Assembly (NCBI GenBank): GCA_029861485.1
Contig: JAOTZF010000010.1
Location: forward strand, 1 to 15,488
Source: Thermoleophilia bacterium
GTDB lineage: Bacteria > Actinomycetota > Thermoleophilia > Miltoncostaeales > Miltoncostaeaceae
Direction of reading: 5' to 3'
Length of the DNA: 15,488 nt
Below are positions 6,265 through 13,347 of the stretch, piece by piece. Numbering within the stretch: position 1 is the first letter of the stretch; each line of letters opens with the position of its first letter. The position numbers were made by a program, and so were the translations under genes. The notes beneath the pieces are model-generated. The model ran no database searches, had not been told where the DNA came from, and saw only the letters and a program-made list of their open reading frames with translations.

Positions 6265-6677
6265 TGCCGTCCTCCAGTGCCGCTGTGGGTCTAGTGTCTC
6301 GCGCCACGAAGGGCGACCGCAACCGTGCTCGGGGTGTCGCCTGCCTCGGTGATGTCGCGTTACGGCCGAGAACTGTGGGGAATCGCCAGGCGAAATGACG
6401 ATAAGTCGCGAAAGACCATCCAAGATCTTGAGAGTTCCGCCGGTCGACGGCGTCGCAGATTGATGAGCTCGACCCGGCTGACGTAGCTTCGGCTATCGGC
6501 AAGCACGCTTGGCAGCGTTGCCCCCCTCGCCTCCATCCAATGAGGACAATGCACGTCGAGGGGCCCATCCGCGACTCACCGGCGGCCCGACCGTGCGAGC
6601 GGCAGGGGCGCAACGCCTCCGCGCCGCTCAGGTTCACGAGCCCGCGCCGGCGCCGAGCCCGAGCAAGGGGTGACGAA
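6265..6677. other. Divergent intergenic region, no gene found
   Basis: This 413-bp stretch separates the hydrolase (minus) from the secreted protein (plus) and should hold both promoters. It includes a TAGC-TTCG-GCTA mini-hairpin (6484-6495) with a stable UUCG-type loop. A frame open from 6432 into the secreted-protein gene has ATGs at 6540 and 6549, but no ribosome site serves them and the translation is Arg-rich and unlike a signal peptide. I compared it with remembered riboswitch consensus elements (c-di-GMP, c-di-AMP, cobalamin) and saw no convincing match. Confidence 0.4.
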
Positions 6678-8438
6678 ATGAGTACGACCAGCACGCCGGC
6701 AGGACGCCGGCGCCTATGGCGACCGGTAGTCGGCCTCGCTGCGGGGCTCGCGATTGCCGTCGGCCTCAGTGCGCCGGCCATCGCGACCGAACATGAATCA
6801 GCGCCGCCGTCGAAGGCGGTGAACGCGAAGAAGCCGCCGCCGCCCAAGAAGCCGGTGACGCCGCCCTTGGAGTATCCACGGGCCTGCCAGATCGTCGGCG
6901 TGCCCGGTAGTCAGCCGATTGCCCAGCCCGACCCCGCGGCCGAAACCGGAGATCAGTACGCCATAGAGCCGCCGCTTCCTGCAGGGCTCGCGCTGGACGC
7001 CGCAACGGGCGAGGTCAGCGGCACCGCCACCGCGGCCCAGGAGGAGGCGACACACACCGTTTCCCGCACGAGCGCCCTGGGCACCGCGACCGCGGGATTC
7101 ACCCTGGTCACGGTCCAGTCGGACCCGGTAATCGCGAACGTGACGAACATCCCAAGGATCGTAACCCAGCCCGGGACACCGATCTCGGAGGTGATCGCCG
7201 TCGTCGCCGATGCGAATGAATGGACCTGGTCGGCCCAGCTCCCCCAGGGTCTGTCGTACGACGAGGCTACCCAGACGATCTCGGGCCTGGCGGTAATGCC
7301 CGAGCCCCCGAGAGGGCCCGTCCAGCGCGGGACGATCACCGCGACCCGCTCGCGCTCGCTCGACCCCAACACCGAGAACCCCGACCCCGACTGCCTCGTA
7401 CAGGAGGAGCAGACGATCACGATCGAGGTGGTGGTGAAGCCAGAACCTCCTCCAGCGACGTGCCGGATCGCGGACAAGGCCATCTGGGTACCGAAGACCG
7501 CGGTTCAGAACAGCGGGCAGCAGATGTACACGAACAACCGCACGGCCATCAACGCCATCAGGCGGATGAACGCCTTGCGCGCCTGGGTGAACGGCAAGCT
7601 GACGTTGGGCGACATCTGCCGCCACTCCCTCACGGCCATCGACCTCGCTCCGGCCATTCCGGTCGAGAACCGGGAGCTCAATCGGCCCGCGTCACCGCAG
7701 AGCAGCGGCCGGCCGGTGACATTCTCGAGGGATACGTCATCGTCTCAAGGCCGGCTCCCTCTGGGGCAGCCGCAGTTCGAGGCGGTCGAGCGGCGCCTTC
7801 GCACCGCGGAGGAGCGGTTCGTCACGTTGCGCAATCGCCTGATGCAGGGCGTCGTTGGCAGGGATTTCGCTGCGGCCCACCCGGCGCAGGTGATCCTCGA
7901 TCAGAAGTTGTTCGCCTCCCCCAGCCCACGCCCCACGAACCCAGGGCGCCCCACGCCGCCGACCCCGCCGGGCGCCCGAGCGCCGTGGCTGCTCTGCTCT
8001 CGCGGGGGCACTGCCGCCACCGTATTCGCCGATCTCAAGTGCCACCAGAGGCGCGCTGCGCGAATCACGCATCTGTCAAACGTGACCCGGAGGACACTGC
8101 TGAACCGCATCCACGGTGAGCTCGGCAGCTTCTCGCGTGTCGAGTCGACCTCCCCGGAGCTCGTCCAGGTCGGACTGGCGCGCCTCAGGCAAGGCTCGAG
8201 CCCCGGTGCGGCCGATCCGGACGCTCGCAGCGCTTGCCCAAGTGACGATGACCTCAAGTCGCAGCTGTGCAAGGACACGAACAACGGCACGGACTCTCCG
8301 GCAGCTCGCTCAGCGGTGAGACGCCACCTCCAGGGGGTCTACAAAGACGAGAACGATTACATGGGGGCAGCTGTGAAGTACTTCGGAGTACTCGACCGGA
8401 GCCTGGGCTCGGTCCACATCACGCCGAACGCCAATTAG
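6678..8438 (+). CDS. Large secreted protein with two putative Ig (He_PIG-like) domains
   Basis: A 586-residue predicted exported protein. Residues 1-36 form a signal peptide (Arg-rich start, hydrophobic core, SAPAIA cleavage site before T37). A Lys/Pro-rich linker follows (about 42-65). Two He_PIG-type domains come next: LPAGLALDAATGEVSGTATA near 100-120 and LPQGLSYDEATQTISGLAV near 188-206, the second ending around 252. The remaining 330 residues start at TCRIADKAIWVP and match no family I know. They contain Pro/Ser-rich linkers and helical stretches. The mature protein has eight cysteines (for example 70, 239, 262, 314 and four nearer the C-terminus), suggesting disulfides outside the cell. 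The start is set by AAGGGG at 6665-6670, 7 nt before the ATG. A perfect hairpin follows the stop. An adhesion or envelope role is only inference. Confidence 0.8.
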   Translation: MSTTSTPAGRRRLWRPVVGLAAGLAIAVGLSAPAIATEHESAPPSKAVNAKKPPPPKKPVTPPLEYPRACQIVGVPGSQPIAQPDPAAETGDQYAIEPPLPAGLALDAATGEVSGTATAAQEEATHTVSRTSALGTATAGFTLVTVQSDPVIANVTNIPRIVTQPGTPISEVIAVVADANEWTWSAQLPQGLSYDEATQTISGLAVMPEPPRGPVQRGTITATRSRSLDPNTENPDPDCLVQEEQTITIEVVVKPEPPPATCRIADKAIWVPKTAVQNSGQQMYTNNRTAINAIRRMNALRAWVNGKLTLGDICRHSLTAIDLAPAIPVENRELNRPASPQSSGRPVTFSRDTSSSQGRLPLGQPQFEAVERRLRTAEERFVTLRNRLMQGVVGRDFAAAHPAQVILDQKLFASPSPRPTNPGRPTPPTPPGARAPWLLCSRGGTAATVFADLKCHQRRAARITHLSNVTRRTLLNRIHGELGSFSRVESTSPELVQVGLARLRQGSSPGAADPDARSACPSDDDLKSQLCKDTNNGTDSPAARSAVRRHLQGVYKDENDYMGAAVKYFGVLDRSLGSVHITPNAN

Positions 8439-8456
8439 AGAGCGATAGACAACGAC

Positions 8457-8488
8457 GGCCGCCGAGCGACCCGTGTCGCTCGGCGGCC
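8457..8488 (+). terminator. Perfect 14-bp hairpin after the secreted-protein gene
   Basis: GGCCGCCGAGCGAC (8457-8470), the loop CCGT, then GTCGCTCGGCGGCC (8475-8488). It starts 18 nt after the TAG at 8438. The sequence after it is C-rich (CCCTCT), not a T-run, as is common for actinobacterial terminators. Confidence 0.75.
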
Positions 8489-8640
8489 CCCTCTAGCGCC
8501 GAGGGCGGGAGGCCGTCTCTCGACCAGGGCGACGATCCCCTAACGGCCATCGTCTGTGGCGACGGCGGAGTACCCGGCTGGTCGGAACGCGCTCCATCGC
8601 GCGGCAAATACGCGCCGGGGCGTGCGGGTGCGGGCGTCGG

Positions 8641-8646
8641 TAGCGT
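8641..8646 (+). promoter_or_regulatory. Candidate -10 box (TAGCGT) for the membrane-protein gene
   Basis: TAGCGT ends 8 nt before the ATG at 8655, placing the transcript start at or beside the start codon. There is no Shine-Dalgarno in between. The same hexamer within GTAGCGTCG precedes the gene at 2845. Confidence 0.4.
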
Positions 8647-8654
8647 CGACGACG

Positions 8655-9494
8655 ATGGAGCGCTTCACGAACATCGGCCGTCCATTCGACTTCCGATACC
8701 CATCGAACGTCTTCGCGGTGCTCGCCTCCGTGGGGCTCGGGGGAGCTGCGCTTGCCGCCGGCGGCTGGGACGGAGGCGAGCATCTCGGCACGCCGATCAT
8801 CGTCGGGCTGGCTGCGTTCTTCTCGTGGGTCCTGGCCCGAGAGATCGACCCCGACCGCACCCAGACCGCCGCGGCGGCGGCGGTCGCTGGTGGCGGGCTC
8901 GCACTCGCTGCCCCGGACGCGGCGCCGGCCGCCCTCTACCTCATCGCGGTCGGGGCGCGGATCCTCGTGCGCACCACCGGTCTGCGGCCGAAGTGGACCG
9001 ATCTTGCCGTTCACATCCCGATCGCGGCGTGGTTCGCGCAGACCGGAGCGGGGTGGCTGGCAGCCATGGCGCTCGCCTTCGCCATCGCGCTGGACGCCGC
9101 GTTGACGCGCTCGGGTGATCGGGCCCAGCTGTGGTGGGCCGCTTGCATGGCTCTCATCGCAACCCTGGTCGCGCTCGCGGCAGGCGCGCTCCAGGATTGG
9201 ACGAGCCCAGGCGCCGGCGCGCTCGCGATCGTGGCTCTCGGTCTTCTCGGCAGCATCGTGCTCCTGCAGCGGGAGACCCCCGCATCGTCCGGCGACCGCA
9301 CCGGCATTGCCATCGACCCGCTTCGCCTGAGGCTCGGACGCATCCTCGTCGTAGTGACGCTGGCCGCGACCGTGCTGCTGGCCGGTGAGGCGGGCGTTCT
9401 CGGCGTCGCCGGCGCGTTCGTGGCCGTGGCGATCGCCGGTGCCATCCGCCTCGGGGCCAGGCAGCCAGTGGCGGCCCCTGCTGACACCGGCTGA
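8655..9494 (+). CDS. Polytopic integral membrane protein, family unknown
   Basis: A 279-residue protein that is mostly membrane-embedded. After a short polar start (MERFTNIGRPFDFRYPSN) I count about nine hydrophobic segments, for example VFAVLASVGLGGAALAAGG, LGTPIIVGLAAFFSWVLA, LWWAACMALIATLVALAAGA and LGRILVVVTLAATVLLAGEA. Charged loops include AREIDPDRTQT and a longer loop RETPASSGDRTGIAIDPLRL. No catalytic or transport signature is recognisable. An in-frame ATG at 8556 would add 33 residues of Arg-rich, non-coding-like sequence. I prefer 8655, which lies 8 nt behind a TANNNT box. It sits alone between two GC hairpins. Confidence 0.75.
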   Translation: MERFTNIGRPFDFRYPSNVFAVLASVGLGGAALAAGGWDGGEHLGTPIIVGLAAFFSWVLAREIDPDRTQTAAAAAVAGGGLALAAPDAAPAALYLIAVGARILVRTTGLRPKWTDLAVHIPIAAWFAQTGAGWLAAMALAFAIALDAALTRSGDRAQLWWAACMALIATLVALAAGALQDWTSPGAGALAIVALGLLGSIVLLQRETPASSGDRTGIAIDPLRLRLGRILVVVTLAATVLLAGEAGVLGVAGAFVAVAIAGAIRLGARQPVAAPADTG

Positions 9495-9593
9495 TCTGGC
9501 CGGCTTCGCTCTCCTCTCGCCAGCCGGTGCGGAACCCGCCTGTCGCAAAGGCACGACCGCGTCGTAAGCAAACGCCCTGCACAGCCAATGACA

Positions 9594-9628
9594 CCGGCGC
9601 CCGAACTCCCCTGCCGATCGGGCGCCGG
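9594..9628. terminator. Inverted repeat downstream of the membrane-protein gene
   Basis: CCGGCGCCCGA (9594-9604) and TCGGGCGCCGG (9618-9628) form a perfect 11-bp stem with a 13-nt loop, 100 bp after the membrane-protein stop and before the end of the opposing pseudogene. A bidirectional terminator is the simplest reading. Confidence 0.45.
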
Positions 9629-9711
9629 CACGGGTCCAGGGTGGCCCATGGTCCCCGCGACTGCACCCGTATCGCGCCACCGGCGGCCACGGAATTCCCG
9701 AAGGGGTTCTG

Positions 9712-10463
9712 TTGACCGACACGAAGCTGTCCTCCCGAGCCACCTCGCGGGGATCGTTTGCTGCCAAGGGCGAAGGTCGTCACGGCGCGATGGCGGTTGC
9801 GGATCTTGCGCGCCCCGGTGGCGACTCCCGTCTCGATCAGCCACATCAGCTCGTCCGACAGAAGCTCCGTGTGGATGCCGAGATCACGATGCTGCCCGAG
9901 GGCCTGGATCGTCCCCGAGGCACGTTGCCGGAGCCGATCTGCAAAGTGGCGCCATCGGGGATGCGCTCGGCCACCAACTCGTCCGCCTGTATGTCGCGCT
10001 CGGCAACAGGCTGACGAGCCGCTCACTCCGGGGCTGAACCGGCCGTGCGCATCGGGAAGGCTGGCCGCCGCCAGCACGAAGGCCGGCGTCCGCTCCAGTA
10101 GGCGCTCCGGCATCTCGCTGAAGTCGGCCGGCACCAGCTCGCAGCCGCGCGCGGCGTAGGCAGGACGCGCCACCGGGCTCAGGAACCACGACACTGCTCC
10201 AGACGGCCCCGAAAGGTCCCGTGCAGATAGGGCCTGTCGCGCAGGGCGTGCATCTGATGGAGCTTGACCTCACGGAGGTCCTCCGAGCGCTGCTCGAGCT
10301 CCGCCATGAGGCGGATCGGCTCCCCATTCGCGATGGGCGCAACCAGCTCGGATCCGCCTTGCAGCCGCTCGACGAGGAACTCCGCGAGCTCGGCCGGGGA
10401 TGTTGCGTGGTACGCGTCCACCCGGCGGGCTCCTACGCGGTTAGAGGGTGGACGACGCGACAT
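9712..10463 (-). pseudogene. Decayed acetyl-CoA hydrolase / CoA-transferase family gene
   Basis: Pieces of an acetyl-CoA hydrolase/4-hydroxybutyrate CoA-transferase-type enzyme are spread over several minus-strand frames. Reading from ATG 10463: VDAYHATSPAELAEFLVERL, then VKLHQMHALRDRPYLHGTF, then a frame change to SWFLSPVARPAYAARGCELV and PADFSEMPERLLERTPAFVL, then LAAASLPDAHGRFSPGVS. Another frame gives ADELVAERIPDGATLQIGSG. The previous frame resumes with HRDLGIHTELLSDELMWLIE and VTTFALGS, and a last frame gives NDPREVAREDSFVSVN. Compared with the remembered family order, about 45 residues are missing after GRFSPGVS, about 20-25 between FALGS and NDPR, and the whole C-terminal half beyond SVN is absent or unrecognisable. 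With at least three frame changes, it cannot make an enzyme. Confidence 0.8.
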
Positions 10464-10579
10464 CCGCCCCCGAGCTTGGCCTCCGGATAGCCCTGCCGCG
10501 TGCAACTACCCGCGCGCGCATCGGGGCGCTACTGGTCTGCGCAGCGGCAAGTCCGCAAAGCGGTTGAGACCCGCCGTGC

Positions 10580-11044
10580 TCAGCCGCCGACCAGCGGGAC
10601 GACGTGCCGCGGCGGCGCGCCACCCTCTCCGTCTGACGCGTCCTCCTCGAAGACCTCGAGCGACAGCATTCCCTCCCGGCGCGAGCCGATGTCGACCTGC
10701 GTGGAGAACTCGCCAGCGATACCGATATCCGGTGCATTCGCGGTCGTGAACCCCTCGGCGAGCACGCCACCGCTTCGGTCGGTTACTCGGTACTGGACGT
10801 CTTGCTCTAAGGTCGCCGCGCATCCGGAAACCGTGAACTGCCCCTCGACCCGAGCGGCGGCTGATGGCGCGGTCACGATGACCAGTGGCCCCAAGACGGA
10901 GGCGTCGAGGTCGCTGCATGCGAGAGCCGCTCCCCCGCCATCGTCATCGTCGTCATCGGCATCCTCGAGGACCAGTGCGACCCCTCCAGCGAGGACGAGG
11001 CCGATGATCAGGCCAACCAAGCCGATCATCCACTTCGAGTTCAT
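10580..11044 (-). CDS. Membrane-anchored Gmad2-domain (Ig-like) protein
   Basis: A 154-residue protein with a short N-terminus, one transmembrane helix (about residues 6-26), a striking acidic linker DADDDDDD (28-35) and an extracellular beta domain. The domain carries the Gmad2 (spore-germination Ig-like) pattern: VTAPSAAARVEGQFTVSG, VQYRVTDRSGGVLAEGFTTA, IAGEFSTQVDI and LSLEVFEEDASDG. This domain occurs in many envelope proteins of non-sporulating actinobacteria, so a germination role should not be assumed. C43 and the Cys in VSGCAAT could form a disulfide. The start has an AGGGAG ribosome site about 4 nt upstream. Its short-TM-then-acidic-linker architecture resembles the gene starting at 15060. 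Confidence 0.8.
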   Translation of the reverse strand: MNSKWMIGLVGLIIGLVLAGGVALVLEDADDDDDDGGGAALACSDLDASVLGPLVIVTAPSAAARVEGQFTVSGCAATLEQDVQYRVTDRSGGVLAEGFTTANAPDIGIAGEFSTQVDIGSRREGMLSLEVFEEDASDGEGGAPPRHVVPLVGG

Positions 11045-11197
11045 CGCACTCCCTTGACGCGTTTGGAGGAACCTAGCGACGCGCCGGCCGCTGTCGGGCC
11101 CTGCACGAACTCGCGCACGTACGCGCGCCGTCGCCGCGGTAGCAGCCGGCGCCCGCCCGCCATCGAGGTGTCGTGCTCATGCGTTCAACCGCTCTGG

Positions 11198-11569
11198 CTA
11201 ATCCCCGAGCGTGTCGTACTCGGCACGCCAGGATGCGGCTGCGCCCGGCGGTCGGTAGCCGCGGCGCATCTGTTTCGCCATGTCCAACGCGCCGCGTGCG
11301 GCCTCCATGTCGACGATCTGATGCGTTACGTGGCTCTCGATGCGACCGGACGCGCGTACGGTCGCCGAGTAGGCGGCCGCCGCTTGCTCGTCGGGCATGT
11401 GGAAGACGAGGAAGCCGTCATGCTCCCCGAGCAGCCAGTAGAAGCTCTCCATGGTGCCACCGGCCTCCTCGACCGTGGCGCGAGCCGCCTCAGAACGATC
11501 GCTCGGGGAGCGCAGCATCTGCTCACAGGCCTCGCTCGTGTACCGAAAAAGACTCATGTAGCTGGGCAT
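11198..11569 (-). CDS. GYD-domain protein
   Basis: A 123-residue soluble protein matching the GYD domain family, small proteins of unknown function with a dimeric alpha/beta barrel-like fold. Recognisable parts: MPSYMSLFRYTSEACEQML, SPSDRSEAARATVEEAGGTM, ESFYWLLGEHDGFLVFHMPD (where GYD/GEYDG usually stands, here GEHDG), and AAAAYSATVRASGRIESHVT. About 20 residues of C-terminal tail (MRRGYRPPGAAASW...) extend past the usual domain. A longer frame reaches 11707, but ATG 11569 has GGAGGG 5 nt upstream and matches family starts. No neighbour hints at a substrate. Confidence 0.85.
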   Translation of the reverse strand: MPSYMSLFRYTSEACEQMLRSPSDRSEAARATVEEAGGTMESFYWLLGEHDGFLVFHMPDEQAAAAYSATVRASGRIESHVTHQIVDMEAARGALDMAKQMRRGYRPPGAAASWRAEYDTLGD

Positions 11570-11806
11570 CGTGGCCCTCCTTCGGTGATGAGGAACTCGG
11601 CACCTGAGCGGAGGCCGAGCGTCACCGCCGGACTCCAGGCAGCGGGACCCGACGAGACCGGCGCGTCGCCAGCCTAGGCCGCCCGGGATCGGCAAGTCAT
11701 CACTCAAACCGCCGAAACGGGGCAGCCGACGAGTAAAAACTTCGGAGAGTCGCCCGCACCGGGACCAGTTCTCACAGGCGCGTCCGCCATCCCGGATGTG
11801 CGAGGC

Positions 11807-12064
11807 CTAGCGTGCGGTCAGGTGCCAGTAGCGGAAGTCGAAGGGGCGCTCGGGCCTCGGTCGGTTCACCGGTGGATCATGGTCGACATGCATACCCACC
11901 CGCCCTTCGCTGAGGAGCTGCTCCAGCACCCCGAGGAAACGCTCCGGATCAACGCTGATCGCCATACGCTCGTGCAAGATGTCCTCGCGGACCGGCTCCC
12001 GCGCGGTGCCCAGATGATCCAATATCTCGCGGGCCACTTGGCGGCCCTCCGACGTGAGAGTCAT
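11807..12064 (-). CDS. Small 85-residue protein, possibly winged-helix
   Basis: The ORF begins at ATG 12064 (MTLTSEGRQVAREILDHLGT). It has a helix-turn-helix-like middle (REDILHERMAISVDPERFLG, then VLEQLLSEGRVGMHVDHD) and ends in a Pro/Arg stretch and FRYWHLTAR. The order helix, helix, recognition-like helix, then a short beta hairpin (GRVGMHV) resembles a winged-helix fold, but I cannot name a family. A purine-rich AAGGGGTGGGGA precedes the ATG. The same frame extends to 12343 without coding character, so I took the internal ATG. It would be cytoplasmic. A regulatory role is only an inference from the predicted fold. Confidence 0.55.
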   Translation of the reverse strand: MTLTSEGRQVAREILDHLGTAREPVREDILHERMAISVDPERFLGVLEQLLSEGRVGMHVDHDPPVNRPRPERPFDFRYWHLTAR

Positions 12065-12141
12065 TCCCCACCCCTTGGGTCGGTTCGAGACTACAGCGGA
12101 AATGCCGCGCTCGCGCGCGCGCCTTTCCTTTAGGCTGCTCC

Positions 12142-12267
12142 GCGCTTGCCGGCCTCGAACGTCAGCCACCTTCGCTACGAGGACATGGCCGCGCGCTCGG
12201 GCCGTGAGCGCTTCGTGGCAGCGGAGCCCGTCCGCAAGCTCCTGAAGGCCTGGGTCCCAAATTCCTG
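12142..12267 (+). CDS. Possible short ORF or gene remnant before the flippase-like gene
   Basis: A frame opening after a TAG and closing at a TGA about 75 nt before the next gene encodes LPASNVSHLRYEDMAARSGR then ERFVAAEPVRKLLKAWVPNS, starting at a TTG (approximate), or 26 residues from ATG 12185. Codons end mostly in G/C and the sequence looks protein-like. There is no clear ribosome site and no family I know. It may be the remaining tail of a decayed gene. Confidence 0.2.
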
Positions 12268-12341
12268 ACGGCAAGGACGTCGATCGGGCGGGGGCGGGGC
12301 CCAAACGCTCACTCCGCCGCCGTGTGCTGAGCAGGGGCGGC

Positions 12342-13316
12342 ATGCTCCTGATTACCGGCGTCGCCCTCTACTTCGTGGGCCCCAGCCTGCTCGAGGTGCT
12401 CGGGTCATGGGACCAGGTCTCCCAGCTCGAATGGTGGTGGTTCGCGCTCGCGATCGCCGTCCACGCCATGTCCTTTGCCTGCCTCTGGGCCCTGCAGCGC
12501 ATCGCACTAAGGACCAACGCCTGGCTGCCCGTGATCACCTCCCAGCTCGCGGGAAACGTCGCCGCCCGGCTTCTGCCGGGCGGCCCCACCGCGGGAGCGG
12601 CGGCGCAGTTCACCTTTCTCCGGACCGCGGGTATCAGCACCTCGACCGCTACCTCGGGGCTGACCGCCGCTGGCATATTGCAGCTGGGAACGACGTTGGC
12701 CCTGCCTCTGATCGCACTGCCGGCCGTGATCCTCGGCGCTCCGGCCCCAAGGAGCCTGCTGACCGCGGCCTGGCTGGGAGCGGCGCTCTTTGCCGTGCTG
12801 CTCGCGTTCGCGATCGCCGTCTTCATCGACGATCGTCCGCTCACCTGGATCGGGCGGCTGATCGACAGTATTCGAAGGAGCCTGCGGTTCCTGCGAACGC
12901 CCCGATCGGCAACCGCGAAGATGCTTCTGGCCGAGCGCGATGCCCTGCGCGGCGGGCTCGACACGCGGTGGACTCGGGCCGTCGTCTTCGCCGTCTCCCG
13001 TGCGCTCTTCGACTACCTCACCCTGATCGTGGCGATCGCCGCATTCGGCGTGGAGGCCCGCCCGTCGCTCGTGCTGCTCGCTTTCGCCGCCGCGGCTCTG
13101 CTTGCGCTGATCCCGCTGACGCCGGGCGGGCTGGGGTTCGTGGAGGCCGGCCTTACCGGCACGCTCGCACTCGCCGGGCTCTCGCCCGCCGAAGCGGTGA
13201 GCGCCGCGCTGCTCTATCGCCTCGTCTCGTTCTGGCTGCCGCTGCCAATCGGCGTCGCAGCCGGCGTCTTCCACCGCGCCCACTACGGCGGGGCGGCGAG
13301 TCCCCAGCCCCAGTAG
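12342..13316 (+). CDS. Flippase-like integral membrane protein (UPF0104 / LPG_synthase_TM family)
   Basis: A polytopic protein of about 324 residues related to the lysylphosphatidylglycerol synthase transmembrane domain and AglD-like flippase families, associated with moving or modifying lipid-linked molecules. Supporting stretches: LLITGVALYFVGPSLLEVL (first helix), AARLLPGGPTAGAAAQFTFL, the conserved IPLTPGGLGFVEAGLTGTLA, and LSPAEAVSAALLYRLVSFWL. The Arg-rich middle loop (IRRSLRFLRTPRS) should be cytoplasmic. I chose ATG 12342 because AGGGG lies 6 nt upstream. GTG 12324 is in frame, adds MLSRGG and would give more positive charge before helix 1, so either is possible. It converges on the phospholipase D gene with 31 bp between stops. 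The lipid link is suggestive only. Confidence 0.85.
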   Translation: MLLITGVALYFVGPSLLEVLGSWDQVSQLEWWWFALAIAVHAMSFACLWALQRIALRTNAWLPVITSQLAGNVAARLLPGGPTAGAAAQFTFLRTAGISTSTATSGLTAAGILQLGTTLALPLIALPAVILGAPAPRSLLTAAWLGAALFAVLLAFAIAVFIDDRPLTWIGRLIDSIRRSLRFLRTPRSATAKMLLAERDALRGGLDTRWTRAVVFAVSRALFDYLTLIVAIAAFGVEARPSLVLLAFAAAALLALIPLTPGGLGFVEAGLTGTLALAGLSPAEAVSAALLYRLVSFWLPLPIGVAAGVFHRAHYGGAASPQPQ

Positions 13317-13347
13317 TCAGAGGCGCCAGACCCGCGGCAGCACCCAG

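Noticed and set aside
6265..6677. Possible riboswitch upstream of the secreted protein
   Set aside because: Only a 4-bp UUCG mini-hairpin is visible. I found no conserved core of the riboswitch classes I can recall. A covariance-model search would be needed to reopen it.
8493..9844. Long minus-strand ORFs opposite the membrane protein
   Set aside because: They are shadows of a high-GC gene. Only their upstream ends carry real sequence, and that belongs to the decayed CoA-transferase.
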